Positions 51,481 to 60,093 of a stretch of 64,000 nt of DNA are shown piece by piece. The DNA comes from Streptomyces sp. NBC_01381 (GTDB taxonomy: Bacteria; Actinomycetota; Actinomycetes; Streptomycetales; Streptomycetaceae). The position numbers and the translations under genes were made by a program. The notes beneath the pieces are model-generated. The model had not been told where the DNA came from. It searched no databases and saw nothing but the letters and a program-made list of their open reading frames with translations. Numbering within the stretch: position 1 is the stretch's first letter; each line of letters starts with the position of its first letter. Location: assembly GCF_026340305.1 (NCBI RefSeq), contig NZ_JAPEPI010000005.1, positions 124,001-188,000 of the forward strand. Reading direction: 5' to 3'.

Positions 51481-51960
51481 GTGCTGCCAGAGGCGTTGAT
51501 GGTGGTGGCTTCTGCGGCCGGGACAGCGGTGGTGCAGGCGGCTGGGACTGACGCCTGGGTCGGGTTGCGTGCACGGGTGTCGCGGGTCTTCAGCCGGGGT
51601 GACGCAGCGGCTGCCCTGGTGGTTTTGGAGCGTTTGGATCGGACGGCCGCGGCGCTGGATGCTGGCGGTTTGGAGGAGATCACGCAGGTGCGTTCCCGTC
51701 TGGAAGCGTCCTGGCAGGCCCGGTTCGAGGATCTGCTGGAGACCTTGGACGAGACCGACCGCCTGGTGGTGGCCGAGCAGCTGCGTGAACTGGTGGTGCT
51801 GCCCCCCGAGGGCGCCGGCGGGGCCTGGGCCGGTGACGCCGGACTGGCGATCTCGGGGAACGTCGAGATCCGCGCCGAGGGCGGGAGCGTGGCCAGTGGC
51901 GTCGTCCATGGGGATATCAGCATGGGAGACCCTTCCCAGCCGGGCCCGGGAAGGGACTGA
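51481..51960 (+). CDS. Small partner protein of the NB-ARC/TPR gene
   Basis: 159 residues from GTG 51481, with GGAGG 5 bases upstream. Helical: GTAVVQAAGTDAWVGLRARV, ALVVLERLDRTAAALDAGGL, ARFEDLLETLDETDRLVVAE. The C-terminus turns to a Gly/Val strand pattern (ISGNVEIRAEGGSVASGVVH) like a short beta-solenoid. Proteins of this layout commonly precede NB-ARC/TPR genes in Streptomyces. Possibly the sensor or effector of the STAND protein that follows; not proven. Confidence 0.65.
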   Translation: MLPEALMVVASAAGTAVVQAAGTDAWVGLRARVSRVFSRGDAAAALVVLERLDRTAAALDAGGLEEITQVRSRLEASWQARFEDLLETLDETDRLVVAEQLRELVVLPPEGAGGAWAGDAGLAISGNVEIRAEGGSVASGVVHGDISMGDPSQPGPGRD

Positions 51961-52052
51961 CCGCGTCCGGCGCAGAACAGACCCCGATCATCAGCACGCA
52001 GTCCTCGCTCTACGCGCAGAGCGGTGGACTAGCCGTCGGCCACGCCAAGACG

Positions 52053-54218
52053 GTGACGCAGTACGCCGCCCCCCGGCCCTCTCTGCCCTGGCCCCGCTGG
52101 GTGGGCGTGGTTCCCCGGCAGGCGGACTGCTTCCAGTCCCGCGACGTCGCTGACGCTGTGAAGCGGGCGATGGCCGAAGCCGGGGCGGCGTCACCCTGCC
52201 AGGTCCTGTCGGGGGCGGGTGGGGTCGGCAAGACCCAGATTGCCGCCCATCTGGCCCGCAGGATCTGGGAATCACAGACGGTGGACCTTCTGCTCTGGGC
52301 CACCGCGAGCAGCAAAGACATGCTCGTGAGCACCTACGCCGAAGCCGCACTGGCCGTCGCCGACCCCGACGCTGCGCATCGCTTCGAGGGTGACGCTCCC
52401 GAGAAGGCAGCCGCCCATTTCCTGGCCTGGGCACAGAACACCGACCGGCGCTGGCTGATCGTGCTGGACGACGTCAGCGACCCGGCCAACCTGAGCGGCT
52501 TGGCCGGCCAGCTCGACCTGTGGCCCCCTTCGTGCCCGCAGGGACACACTGTCGTCACCACCCGCCGCCGGGATGCCGCCCTTCCAGGCCGCCGCATCGA
52601 CGTGGGCGCGTTCACCCCGGACGAAGCACGCGCCTACCTGACCGACAAACTCGATGCCGCACACCGCCAGGACAACCCTGAGCACATCACCGGACTCGCC
52701 CGCGACCTCGGCCATCTGCCACTGGCCCTGGCCCAGGCCGTCACCTACCTCATCGACCTCCACCTGGACTGCGCCGACTACCGTCTCCGGCTGGCCGACC
52801 GCACCCGCACCCTGGGCGACCTGGTCCCCGAAGAGGGCGCGCTGCCCGACGCTCACCGCACGACCATCGCCGCCACCTGGTCCCTGTCCGTCGACCACGC
52901 CGACCGGCTGCGGCCCAAGGGGCTGGCCCGTCCCATGCTGCACCTGGCCAGCCTGCTAGACCCCAACGGCATCCCCGTAGCCGTCCTCACCAGCCCGGCG
53001 GCCCTGTCCTACCTCACCGAGCACCGCGCACGAGACGACAGCAGCGATCTCACCTCAAGCAGAACCCTCGTGGACCCGGAAGACGCGTTCGCCGCCCTGC
53101 GTTGCCTGCACCGGCTCAGCCTTGCGGACCACACTCCCGACGCCGCCCTCCCCGCGGTGCGTGTCCACAGCCTCATCCAACGGGCCACTCGCGAAGCCCT
53201 ACCCCCTGACGCACGGGATCCCCTCGCAGTCGCCTGCGCGGACGCCCTCGTCGGCGCCTGGCCCGAAATCCAACGGGACGCTGCCCTCGCCCAGGTTCTG
53301 CGCGCCAACGCCGACACACTGATCGCCCAGGCCCACAGCGCACTGTGGAAGACCGACGCCCACCCCCTCCTCATCCAAACCGGAACCAGCCTCTCGGAGG
53401 CCGGACTCCTCGCCGCAGCGCTCACCTACTTCCGCGATCTGTCCACCGCAGCACAGCATCATCTCGGCCTCGACCACACGGACACCTTCACCATCCGCCG
53501 CTACCTCACCGACCTTCAAGCCATGTCTGGGGACATGAACGGCGCCCGGGCCACACTGTCCGAACTGCTCGACGCCCAACTGCGGGTGCGCGGTCCGGAT
53601 GACCCGGGCACACTGGCCACTCGCAGTGAGCTTGCCCGTTGGCAGGCGCATGCAGGAGAACCGGCCGCTGCTGTCCAGGCCTTCGAGGTCCTGTTGACCC
53701 ACTCAGCGCGGGTGCTCGGGCCTGATCACCCGCAGAGCTTGGTGATCCGTTTGAACATTGCGAACTTTACGGGGGAGGCGGGTGATGCGGCGGCTGCCCT
53801 TGCAGGGTGCGAGGAACTGCTGGCCGACACCGTGCGCATCTACGGTCCTCACCATCACCGGACTTTGGCCGTTCGCTTCCACCTCGCCATTTGGACAGGG
53901 GAGGCAGGGGACCCAGGGGGTGCCGTAACGGCCTTCGCAGAGCTGGTCGGCGACTATCTGCAGACATTCGGGCCGGATTACCCCTACACACTGGTCATGC
54001 GTCGCAACTTCGCAGTCTGGCAGCGAGAAGCAGGAGATCCGGCCGGCGCCGTTGCCACCCTTGAAGAGCTGCTGCCCGACCAACTGCGCGTTCTAGGACC
54101 CGACCACCCTTGGGTCCTCAACGCCCAGACGAAGCTGGCTCACTGGCAAGAAGAGGATCGGGACCCTCCTCATACTCCGGAACGTGGCCTTGAGAGGGAA
54201 GAGTTGGACGGCTCGTGA
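52053..54218 (+). CDS. NB-ARC (STAND) NTPase with C-terminal TPR repeats
   Basis: 721 residues from GTG 52053. Protein-like sequence in the same frame extends upstream to about 51957 (IISTQSSLYAQSGGLAVGHA) with no ATG/GTG, so the true start may be a CTG/TTG there. Walker A LSGAGGVGKTQ (about 53-63), Walker B WLIVLDDV (about 135) and the NB-ARC GLPLALxQA-type block (LGHLPLALAQAVTYL). A winged-helix-like region follows. From about 480, TPR units of 42 residues recur with A-G-D/E-x-AAAVxxFExLL and VLGPDHPxTL signatures (FxxL-type). Such proteins sense ligands and oligomerise in signalling or defence. Confidence 0.85.
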   Translation: MTQYAAPRPSLPWPRWVGVVPRQADCFQSRDVADAVKRAMAEAGAASPCQVLSGAGGVGKTQIAAHLARRIWESQTVDLLLWATASSKDMLVSTYAEAALAVADPDAAHRFEGDAPEKAAAHFLAWAQNTDRRWLIVLDDVSDPANLSGLAGQLDLWPPSCPQGHTVVTTRRRDAALPGRRIDVGAFTPDEARAYLTDKLDAAHRQDNPEHITGLARDLGHLPLALAQAVTYLIDLHLDCADYRLRLADRTRTLGDLVPEEGALPDAHRTTIAATWSLSVDHADRLRPKGLARPMLHLASLLDPNGIPVAVLTSPAALSYLTEHRARDDSSDLTSSRTLVDPEDAFAALRCLHRLSLADHTPDAALPAVRVHSLIQRATREALPPDARDPLAVACADALVGAWPEIQRDAALAQVLRANADTLIAQAHSALWKTDAHPLLIQTGTSLSEAGLLAAALTYFRDLSTAAQHHLGLDHTDTFTIRRYLTDLQAMSGDMNGARATLSELLDAQLRVRGPDDPGTLATRSELARWQAHAGEPAAAVQAFEVLLTHSARVLGPDHPQSLVIRLNIANFTGEAGDAAAALAGCEELLADTVRIYGPHHHRTLAVRFHLAIWTGEAGDPGGAVTAFAELVGDYLQTFGPDYPYTLVMRRNFAVWQREAGDPAGAVATLEELLPDQLRVLGPDHPWVLNAQTKLAHWQEEDRDPPHTPERGLEREELDGS

Positions 54219-54302
54219 TGCCTGTATACCTCTTCCGCACCGCCATTTCGATCAGCCAGCGCCGTCCGAAGTACGGCCTGGTTGGCGCTCAGGGGGGCCG
54301 GT

Positions 54303-54569
54303 ATGCCCCCTACGGCGAAGTCACTGCGCCCCGGCGACTTGGTCTTCACCAAGGGCAGCGCCGCCCGGCCTGAACACGTCGCCATGGTGATCGGCGGGGG
54401 CCTGGTCGTGCCCGCTCCCCGGCCGGGCCGTGTCGTCGAGGTAGCCGAAGTGGCCACGCACGGCAACATCTTGGTTGTGCGCGCGTTGTCTAGCCCCTTC
54501 ACCTCATGGTCGAGCCGCTCTGCTCCGGTGAGCAGAGCGGAGTGCCTCGCGGCGTCGCACTGCCCTTAG
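54303..54569 (+). pseudogene. NlpC/P60-type hydrolase C-terminal remnant
   Basis: SLRPGDLVFTKGS...EHVAMVIGGGLVVPAPRPGR matches the His-containing second half of NlpC/P60 peptidases (PGDLVF...HVxMxIGxGxxxxAPxxG). The Cys-containing half is absent and the tail after VRAL is unrelated. Relic. Confidence 0.6.
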
Positions 54570-54670
54570 GGGTACGTCGCATCGGTCCGGATGTCACGGA
54601 TCGGGGCTTGCATCCACTTCCTAGTAGACGCGGCGCACAGGGCGCTGCAAGGGTGTTGAGGAGGGATGGG

Positions 54671-54895
54671 GTGACTGAGACCGTCATCGGGTTGGTGGGC
54701 CTCGCATCTCTGGCACTGCTGCGATTGCTGTACCAGTGGGTGGGCGGGCGCATCCGTGTCCAACTGGTCCGGCTGCGCCAGCAGGGGACCAGCGAACGGG
54801 TCTGCTCCCTGCCGCCGGGCAGCGTGCTCACCGAACGCCGGGCCGACGAAGAACTACACATCCAGGTTGGCCCGGGCGAGGACGCCCGTGGTTGA
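54671..54895 (+). CDS. Small single-helix membrane protein
   Basis: 74 residues from GTG 54671 behind GAGGAGGGATGG. One N-terminal helix TETVIGLVGLASLALLRLLY, then a basic segment RIRVQLVRLRQQGTSE and an acidic end DEELHIQVGPGEDA. The same layout occurs at 58571. Function unknown. Confidence 0.55.
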   Translation: MTETVIGLVGLASLALLRLLYQWVGGRIRVQLVRLRQQGTSERVCSLPPGSVLTERRADEELHIQVGPGEDARG

Positions 54896-54937
54896 CCGTG
54901 ATATCCACAGAGCTCGCACGGAGCTGAGTGCCAGCTC

Positions 54938-55459
54938 TTAATCTTCATGCGACACACCGAGGTCGTGGCGCATAGCGGTTCTCATAGTTCGGCGCATCTC
55001 CCAGACCTCGTACTGGGCCTGGGCCGCGGTCTCCATCGTTTCGCCTGGTTCGGGGGCACCGCGTTCGAGGCGCTTGACCTGGCCGTAGACCTTGTTCAGG
55101 GCTTGGTTGACGACACTCGCTCGCCTGAGTACTTCTTCGGGGGCGATCATCTGTGCTTCGGAGTATCGATCGCGCTGCGCGTTCTTCGTCTCATCGAGTG
55201 CGTCGCTGTCGGCCTCCTCCACGCTGGGTTCCCTCTTGACGTGCAGGTGGCGGTTGAGAGCGGTGGTGAACTGCCGAGTATCCCGGTTGAGTTCCACATA
55301 GCAGGTGCGTCGCAGCGAACGGTTCTCGCGGACCTCCTCATGGTCTCGAACGAGTTCTATCTCCAGGCGCTTCGCTCGTTCGGAGCCGCGCTGGGTGAGC
55401 GCCCCTCCCAGGGTTCCGGCGACGCCTGCGACAGCGATGATCACTGAGCTGAGATCCAT
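54938..55459 (-). CDS. N-terminally anchored helical protein, paralogue 1
   Basis: 173 residues from ATG 55459. One hydrophobic segment at the start (SSVIIAVAGVAGTLGGALTQ), then a charged helical body: EIELVRDHEEVRENRSLRRT, EAQMIAPEEVLRRASVVNQA, ending RTAMRHDLGVSHED. It is a paralogue of the gene at 56038 (same anchor, EAQMI/AQAQMV block, final (R/L)DxLG). The upstream frame runs into a transposase relic and is not part of it. Function unknown. Confidence 0.65.
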   Translation of the reverse strand: MDLSSVIIAVAGVAGTLGGALTQRGSERAKRLEIELVRDHEEVRENRSLRRTCYVELNRDTRQFTTALNRHLHVKREPSVEEADSDALDETKNAQRDRYSEAQMIAPEEVLRRASVVNQALNKVYGQVKRLERGAPEPGETMETAAQAQYEVWEMRRTMRTAMRHDLGVSHED

Positions 55460-55599
55460 CGACGTACCCCGTGAATTTCTTCGGGCTTCGTGCCCGCTGC
55501 ACATGGCCCAGGCCGTCAAGTTTGCCGCTCCTCGGTGCGCCGGGGTTGGTGCCCTTCTTGTGGTGGGCGGGGCGGCTGTATGCCTCGCCGGTGGCAGGG

Positions 55600-55852
55600 C
55601 TCTGCCCACGTCATGACGGATGGCCGGGCGGCGGTTCTTCGAACCCGGCGGCCGACCAGGTCCGGGGCGAGACGGTTTCGGTGCACTGGCCGGGGAGCCG
55701 GTCTTCGTGCACAGGTTCCTGAACTCCCTGCGAACCCGGGTGGGCGTGAGCCTGTTCGGCGGGGCTGGTTTCTCCCAGGGGCGCCGGAGATCGGTGGCCA
55801 GCGGCCGCGCGAGCCGGAGCCGGGCCCTGATCACCCGGGCCACGCAAACCAT
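55600..55852 (-). pseudogene. C-terminal relic of the same transposase type as at 62.2 kb
   Basis: RARLRLARPLATDLRRPWEK, LTPTRVRREFRNL, APKPSRPGPGRPPGSKNR and HDVG align with the last 90 residues of the transposase at 62224 (QLRLAAPLAVDRRKPWEK, APKPSRPGPGRPSGTRNR). Everything upstream is gone. Confidence 0.8.
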
Positions 55853-56037
55853 GATGACCCGCCGCTTGCCCCGACCGACCTGTTCGGTTCACCGAACCCT
55901 CAGCACCGTAGCCTCTTCCGAATCCACGCCACCCCGGTTTCATCCTGCAACGACGTAAGCCCTGTCTCCTGCTCCAGCTCTTTGCAGGCTGAGCCCGCCC
56001 GGATGTACCCACACCGCCCGCGCGACCTTGCCCGCCA

Positions 56038-56655
56038 CTAATCGCGAGCGGATTCGGCTCCAACGGAGGTTCGTGCGGCCGCAAGAGCAGCGACGCGATC
56101 TCCGAGGTTGGGAATCAGGTCAATTACTCCGAGGTCTTCGCGTAGGGCATCTCGCAGGAGCAAAACCGCCTCTGACACCGGCCCACGAAGCCAATTCAGT
56201 GCCGGATCGGCGGAACGACGAGGATCATCGACAAGCGCAAGATGCCGAACGAGCGCGTATCCGTGTCCCAGGCAACGATTAGCCTCTTCGATCACCTGGA
56301 GAGGGCGCTGTGGCAGCACCATCTGAGCCTGGGCGTATTGCTGCCGGTATGCCTCCCGAGCCGCATCGATGCTCGCCAGTACCTGCTGGTCTACCAACTC
56401 ACCGCGCTGGAACAACAACGCCACGTCGCGTTCCAGCGACCGATAGATGCGAGCCGTGCTGTTCAACGCCGCATACAAGTCACGTTTCTCCTTGCGTTCC
56501 TGGTCACAGCGCTCTTCCTCGCGTATGCGCCGATCCCTCTCGGCTTGCTCCTTGGCATCCTGTCGGTGCGCTTGCTGACTCAGCCATGGGGCGCCCATCG
56601 TGCCTGCGACACCGACAATTGCCACTACCAGAGCTGTCACGCTGGCATCCACCAT
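56038..56655 (-). CDS. N-terminally anchored helical protein, paralogue 2
   Basis: 205 residues from ATG 56655. Anchor VTALVVAIVGVAGTMGAPWL, then a long charged coiled-coil (AKEQAERDRRIREEERCDQE), QQYAQAQMVLPQRPLQVIEE and ALREDLGVIDLIP. Homologous to the protein at 54938. The two lie in the same orientation on either side of a transposase relic, consistent with local duplication. Function unknown. Confidence 0.65.
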   Translation of the reverse strand: MVDASVTALVVAIVGVAGTMGAPWLSQQAHRQDAKEQAERDRRIREEERCDQERKEKRDLYAALNSTARIYRSLERDVALLFQRGELVDQQVLASIDAAREAYRQQYAQAQMVLPQRPLQVIEEANRCLGHGYALVRHLALVDDPRRSADPALNWLRGPVSEAVLLLRDALREDLGVIDLIPNLGDRVAALAAARTSVGAESARD

Positions 56656-56699
56656 CGAGCCCCCCGAGTCCTTACACCTGACATTTTGAGGATGGGCAT

Positions 56700-57149
56700 G
56701 GTGATGGATCCGGCGCAACCGACGACCCCCGACGTACGGCCGAACTGCGTGGGCGACCCGCCCACTGCAACCGTGACACGGAGCCCAGTCCGCTGGAACG
56801 CAGAGACGAAGAACGGCTCGTCAACGCCATGAACGGAAAAGAGATCGTCTACACCAAAGACACTCTGAACGCCGACGGGAACTTGAACATCAGTCTCGGC
56901 GACTCGTACAGATCGGCTATCGCCGCGCCCGTGTACGCCGGAAACGAACCCCAAGGGATCCTGCTGATCGACGCGCCGGAGGCCAAGCAGTTGACGAAGA
57001 AGCATGTGCGCGAGTCCTACATTCGCGCCATCACGCATCTTCTGGGCACCGCGCATGCGATGGGGGAAAGCGAGAACGGAAGGGGTGTGCCCCGACAGCC
57101 GGGCCGCGGACAGAACGGTAAGGCTACCCCAACTCCGGGTAAGGAGTAG
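56700..57149 (+). pseudogene. GAF-domain protein, 5'-truncated
   Basis: From ATG 56829: GDSYRSAIAAPVYAGNEPQG, ILLIDAPEAKQLTKKHVRES, YIRAITHLLGTAHAMGES is the second half of a GAF domain. Protein-like sequence continues upstream in frame (LERRDEERLVNAMNGKEIVY) to about 56700 without a start codon, so the N-terminal half was lost. A 106-residue product is still possible. Confidence 0.5.
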
Positions 57150-57229
57150 TGAGATGCACGAACTGGCCCGACACCAAGCAGACAGATCTAGCGTGCTGAG
57201 TGGCCGGCACATTGTTCCGGGGGGATGGC

Positions 57230-57412
57230 ATGCCTGAACACGAAACAGAGATCATCGAGTCAGGGCGAGCTTGGATGGCTGGCAAGGTGCCCAGCGACGA
57301 GTACTTCTCCAAAGTGGTGGCGTCCACGGCTGTCACCCCGGGCGGTGGCATACTGACCGCGCTGCGCACCCTGGCCTCAACGCTCGCGAACTGGTTGCGG
57401 AAAGACCCATAG
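57230..57412 (+). CDS. Small hypothetical protein
   Basis: 60 residues from ATG 57230 (GGGGGGA upstream). Sequence HETEIIESGRAWMAGKVPSD, EYFSKVVASTAVTPGGGILT and ALRTLASTLANWLRKDP has an amphipathic helical end. It closely follows the GAF fragment and might have been co-transcribed with it. No family recognised. Confidence 0.45.
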   Translation: MPEHETEIIESGRAWMAGKVPSDEYFSKVVASTAVTPGGGILTALRTLASTLANWLRKDP

Positions 57413-58005
57413 CAACCGGCCCGGGCAGAGCGATGGTGCAGCGCGCGGGTGCGGTTCGCTCGAGAGCGGACCGCCATAGGGCCTCACGGTTGTCGGCCCG
57501 GCACCGCACCGGGCGACGGGACGCCACTGCCCCGATGCCCGTCGGCGTGGAGGCCCTTTGGCCATGCAGCGGCCGGAATGCGCTGCGTCCCGCCTGGCGT
57601 CGGGCTGGGACCGGCCGCGCGTCCGGCGCGGCTCGCTGTAGAGGTGCCCCCGGCCGGGCTGTGCTTTCTCCTCAGCTTCCTCGGCTGTGCCGTGGCGGCC
57701 GCCCTCTACGGGGAGGCTGGGAGAGGTTGGCGCTGTCCAGACACAGGGTTACGCGGCGCTGGACCCAGCTGGGGCCGTGAGGACTGCGCAGCACCTCGAG
57801 CGTCATTGCCCCGCCACGAGACGCGCAGTAGGAAGCGGCTGATCTCGTTCTTCTGCCTCGTTGGAGGGCATGGCGCTCACGGGACCCTCCATTCGCAGAA
57901 CTTGGCCACGAGGACTGGAACCGCACGCGACTGCATCCTTTGGGTTACTGCGTTTTCGTCCCTGTGGAGGACGATCTTGCGGCACCGCCGCGAAAGAGTT
58001 GGCCC
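57413..58005. other. Stretch without a recognisable gene
   Basis: About 590 bases with frames open on both strands but only low-complexity Arg/Ala/Gly translations. No promoter, repeat or relic could be identified. Confidence 0.35.
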
Positions 58006-58233
58006 GTGCGAACCACCATCGGATACACCGCCGAAAGCATCGGCTACGTCGTAGGAGCCCAGGGGCTTGTCAGCTTCGCTTCGCAGACCCTCTTCGGCAC
58101 GGAGTGGGGCTGGCTGCACAATGTGGTCGACCTTCCGTCCACCGCTTACCTCGGCATCGTCGCCGTGGGGCTGGCGCTCATCGTCGGCGGGGTGAAGACG
58201 CGCAAGACGCCCCAGAGCCAGAAGGTCGCCTGA
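58006..58233 (+). CDS. Small two-helix membrane protein
   Basis: 75 residues from GTG 58006 (GTG 57964 is an alternative with a GGAGG nearby). TIGYTAESIGYVVGAQGLVS and STAYLGIVAVGLALIVGGVK are probable membrane segments separated by FGTEWGWLHNVVDLP; basic end KTRKTPQSQK. No family recognised. Confidence 0.5.
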   Translation: MRTTIGYTAESIGYVVGAQGLVSFASQTLFGTEWGWLHNVVDLPSTAYLGIVAVGLALIVGGVKTRKTPQSQKVA

Positions 58234-58570
58234 CCGGCGGGCCTTTCAGCCCGCGACCAGCGAAACGGCCGCCCCGGCGCCACATCCTCGAACCCGGCCG
58301 TCACACATCCACCTGCCTGATTGGCTGCGAGGACGCACTCATCCTGGAGAGGGACCGTGTCGTCAGCGTCCTCCGACGCTGACGACTAGCAGTCGAGCGT
58401 CTGCGGCAGCGCGCACCTGGGCGAAGGCGTAGACGATTCATGGTTGGCGAATCGGCGCCTCACGGGTGCCACACGGGCGATTGCCGACCCGGATGTCAGA
58501 GTTTCGGGCTCCCCCGGCACCTATCTGTGTCGGCGGGAGCGTCCCGCCGGCAAGAAGGGTGGGGTGCATC

Positions 58571-58837
58571 GTGTGGGACAGCACCGCTGTCGGTCCCCTC
58601 GTGACCGCGTTGATATGCACAGCCGGATACTCGATCCGGTTGCTGCTGGCCCGGCTGGATTTGCGTAGCGTGCCGAAGAAGGCCCGGATCGTGGAGGAAG
58701 GGCGCGTCGGCCGTATCGAAGCGCTCGGTGAAGGTGGTTTCCTCCTTGAGCACGAAACGGCGGGGGAGCACGTGATCGTGTGCCGGCAAGGCAAGAGGGG
58801 AGGGCGGCAGAGTGGACCGCATGGGGCAAGCTGCTGA
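58571..58837 (+). CDS. Small membrane protein upstream of the sigma-factor gene
   Basis: 88 residues from GTG 58571. One helix TAVGPLVTALICTAGYSIRL, then a soluble part RIVEEGRVGRIEALGEGGFL. Layout matches the protein at 54671. It overlaps the start of the ECF-type sigma gene by 26 bases and is therefore probably part of that operon, perhaps as a membrane sensor or anti-sigma-like partner; no anti-sigma motif is visible. Confidence 0.5.
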   Translation: MWDSTAVGPLVTALICTAGYSIRLLLARLDLRSVPKKARIVEEGRVGRIEALGEGGFLLEHETAGEHVIVCRQGKRGGRQSGPHGASC

Positions 58838-59360
58838 GTCGCAGAAGCAGGCTGCGAAATGGGCCGAGGTCGGCAACTCCTACGAGCAGGACAAGCCGTA
58901 CATCATCCGCTTCCTGCTGCGCCAGGGAGCGACCTTCGAGGAAGCGCAGGATGCCTCGCATACGGCTTTCTTAGAGTTCTACCGGTCGTCCGCGCCTGTG
59001 GCGCGACCCCGGGCGTGGCTGCGCACTGTGGCACTGCGCGCGTTCTACCGCCAGGCCGTAGAGCCTTGCGAGAGGCTGGAGCAGGACATGGAGGAGCAGT
59101 GGAGCGCTTCCTTGGTCGACTGGCATACGCCGCTCGAGGCCGTGGAACTGACCGAGCAGCAACGCCAGGTCTTCTCTGCCCTGGTCCAACTCCCGTTCAA
59201 GCAGCGCAGCGTGATGGCCTGGCACCTTGACGGCTTCTGCACGGCGGAGATCGCTGATGAGATGAACATGGCCCAGCCAGCCGTGCTGCAGAACCTCTCC
59301 CGGGCGCGCCGCACGCTGAAGGAGCAACTCGGAATCACCAGTCGGGAGGATGCGCGATGA
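58812..59360 (+). CDS. ECF-type RNA polymerase sigma factor
   Basis: 182 residues from GTG 58812 (GGGGAGGG upstream). Region 2: IIRFLLRQGATFEEAQDASH, TAFLEFYRSSAPVARPRAWL, RTVALRAFYRQ. Region 4: LTEQQRQVFSALVQLPFKQR, SVMAWHLDGFCTAEIADEMN, AVLQNLSRARRTLKEQL. Both are complete. It should direct polymerase to a small regulon. Its stop overlaps the start of the cold-shock-domain gene (ATGA), so the two are coupled. Confidence 0.85.
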   Translation: MDRMGQAAESQKQAAKWAEVGNSYEQDKPYIIRFLLRQGATFEEAQDASHTAFLEFYRSSAPVARPRAWLRTVALRAFYRQAVEPCERLEQDMEEQWSASLVDWHTPLEAVELTEQQRQVFSALVQLPFKQRSVMAWHLDGFCTAEIADEMNMAQPAVLQNLSRARRTLKEQLGITSREDAR

Positions 59361-59857
59361 GCCTGCACCATCGTGCTCCGGGAGACGAGGAACTCAACGC
59401 TCTCCTCGGCGACATGGACGAAGCCCTGCTGGCCGCAGTCGAACGCCGGCACGCGACCGTTCCCCGATCTGCCGACTCTGCGGATGGCGAACTGGACGGC
59501 TTACTGGCCGCAACGGACGACGCCGTCTTGGGAGCGGTGAACAACCGCACTGCCCGGTATGAGCCAAGGGGCGGCAGCGGGCCGGACAATGCTACTGAAG
59601 GTGGCGCTGACGCTGATGCTCGGCAGACGCCGTTCTTCTCGGGTGGTCAGAGCGTCACCGGCACGGTGAAGTGGTACAACGCGGAGAAGGGGTACGGCTT
59701 CATCGAGGTGGACGGAGGCCCCGACGTCTTTGTGCACTACAGTGCGATTCAGATGGACGGCTACCGAACCCTTGAAGAGGGGCAGCGGGTCCAGTTCGAG
59801 ATCTCACAAGGGCAGAAGGGGCCGCAAGCAGCTGAGGTTCGGCATCTGACGTCGTGA
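59357..59857 (+). CDS. Cold-shock-domain protein with a repeated N-terminal extension
   Basis: 166 residues. The C-terminal 65 residues are a complete cold-shock domain: GTVKWYNAEKGYGFIEVDGG (RNP1 KGYGFI), DVFVHYSAI (RNP2), LEEGQRVQFEISQGQKGPQA. The first 100 residues are unusual: two copies of a unit D(E/G)EL(N/D)xLLxxxDxAxLxAVxxR at about 10-35 and 45-70, then a Gly/Asp linker. Free-standing CspA proteins are about 67 residues. Coupling to a sigma factor suggests the N-terminal repeats bind the sigma factor (anti-sigma or co-factor role) while the CSD binds nucleic acid; this is inference. Confidence 0.8.
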   Translation: MSLHHRAPGDEELNALLGDMDEALLAAVERRHATVPRSADSADGELDGLLAATDDAVLGAVNNRTARYEPRGGSGPDNATEGGADADARQTPFFSGGQSVTGTVKWYNAEKGYGFIEVDGGPDVFVHYSAIQMDGYRTLEEGQRVQFEISQGQKGPQAAEVRHLTS

Positions 59858-60093
59858 CCGCGGAGTGAGGGCCCGGTTGGGTGAGCAGCCAGTTGTCGAC
59901 GGGTACAGGCTTGCCCGTACGCCTCTGAGGTCTTTGGTGTGATGCGGGAAGTGCACTGCTGACCTGCAGTCCCTGAGCTTGAGTTTGGACCTCTGCCTGG
60001 TTCGCCGCCGCACGGCTCCCTGCACCACAAGGCCCGCGGGCATGGTCACGGCTGGGCCCTGCGGTGTCAGTGGCGGCTGCCAGGATGAGGCTT

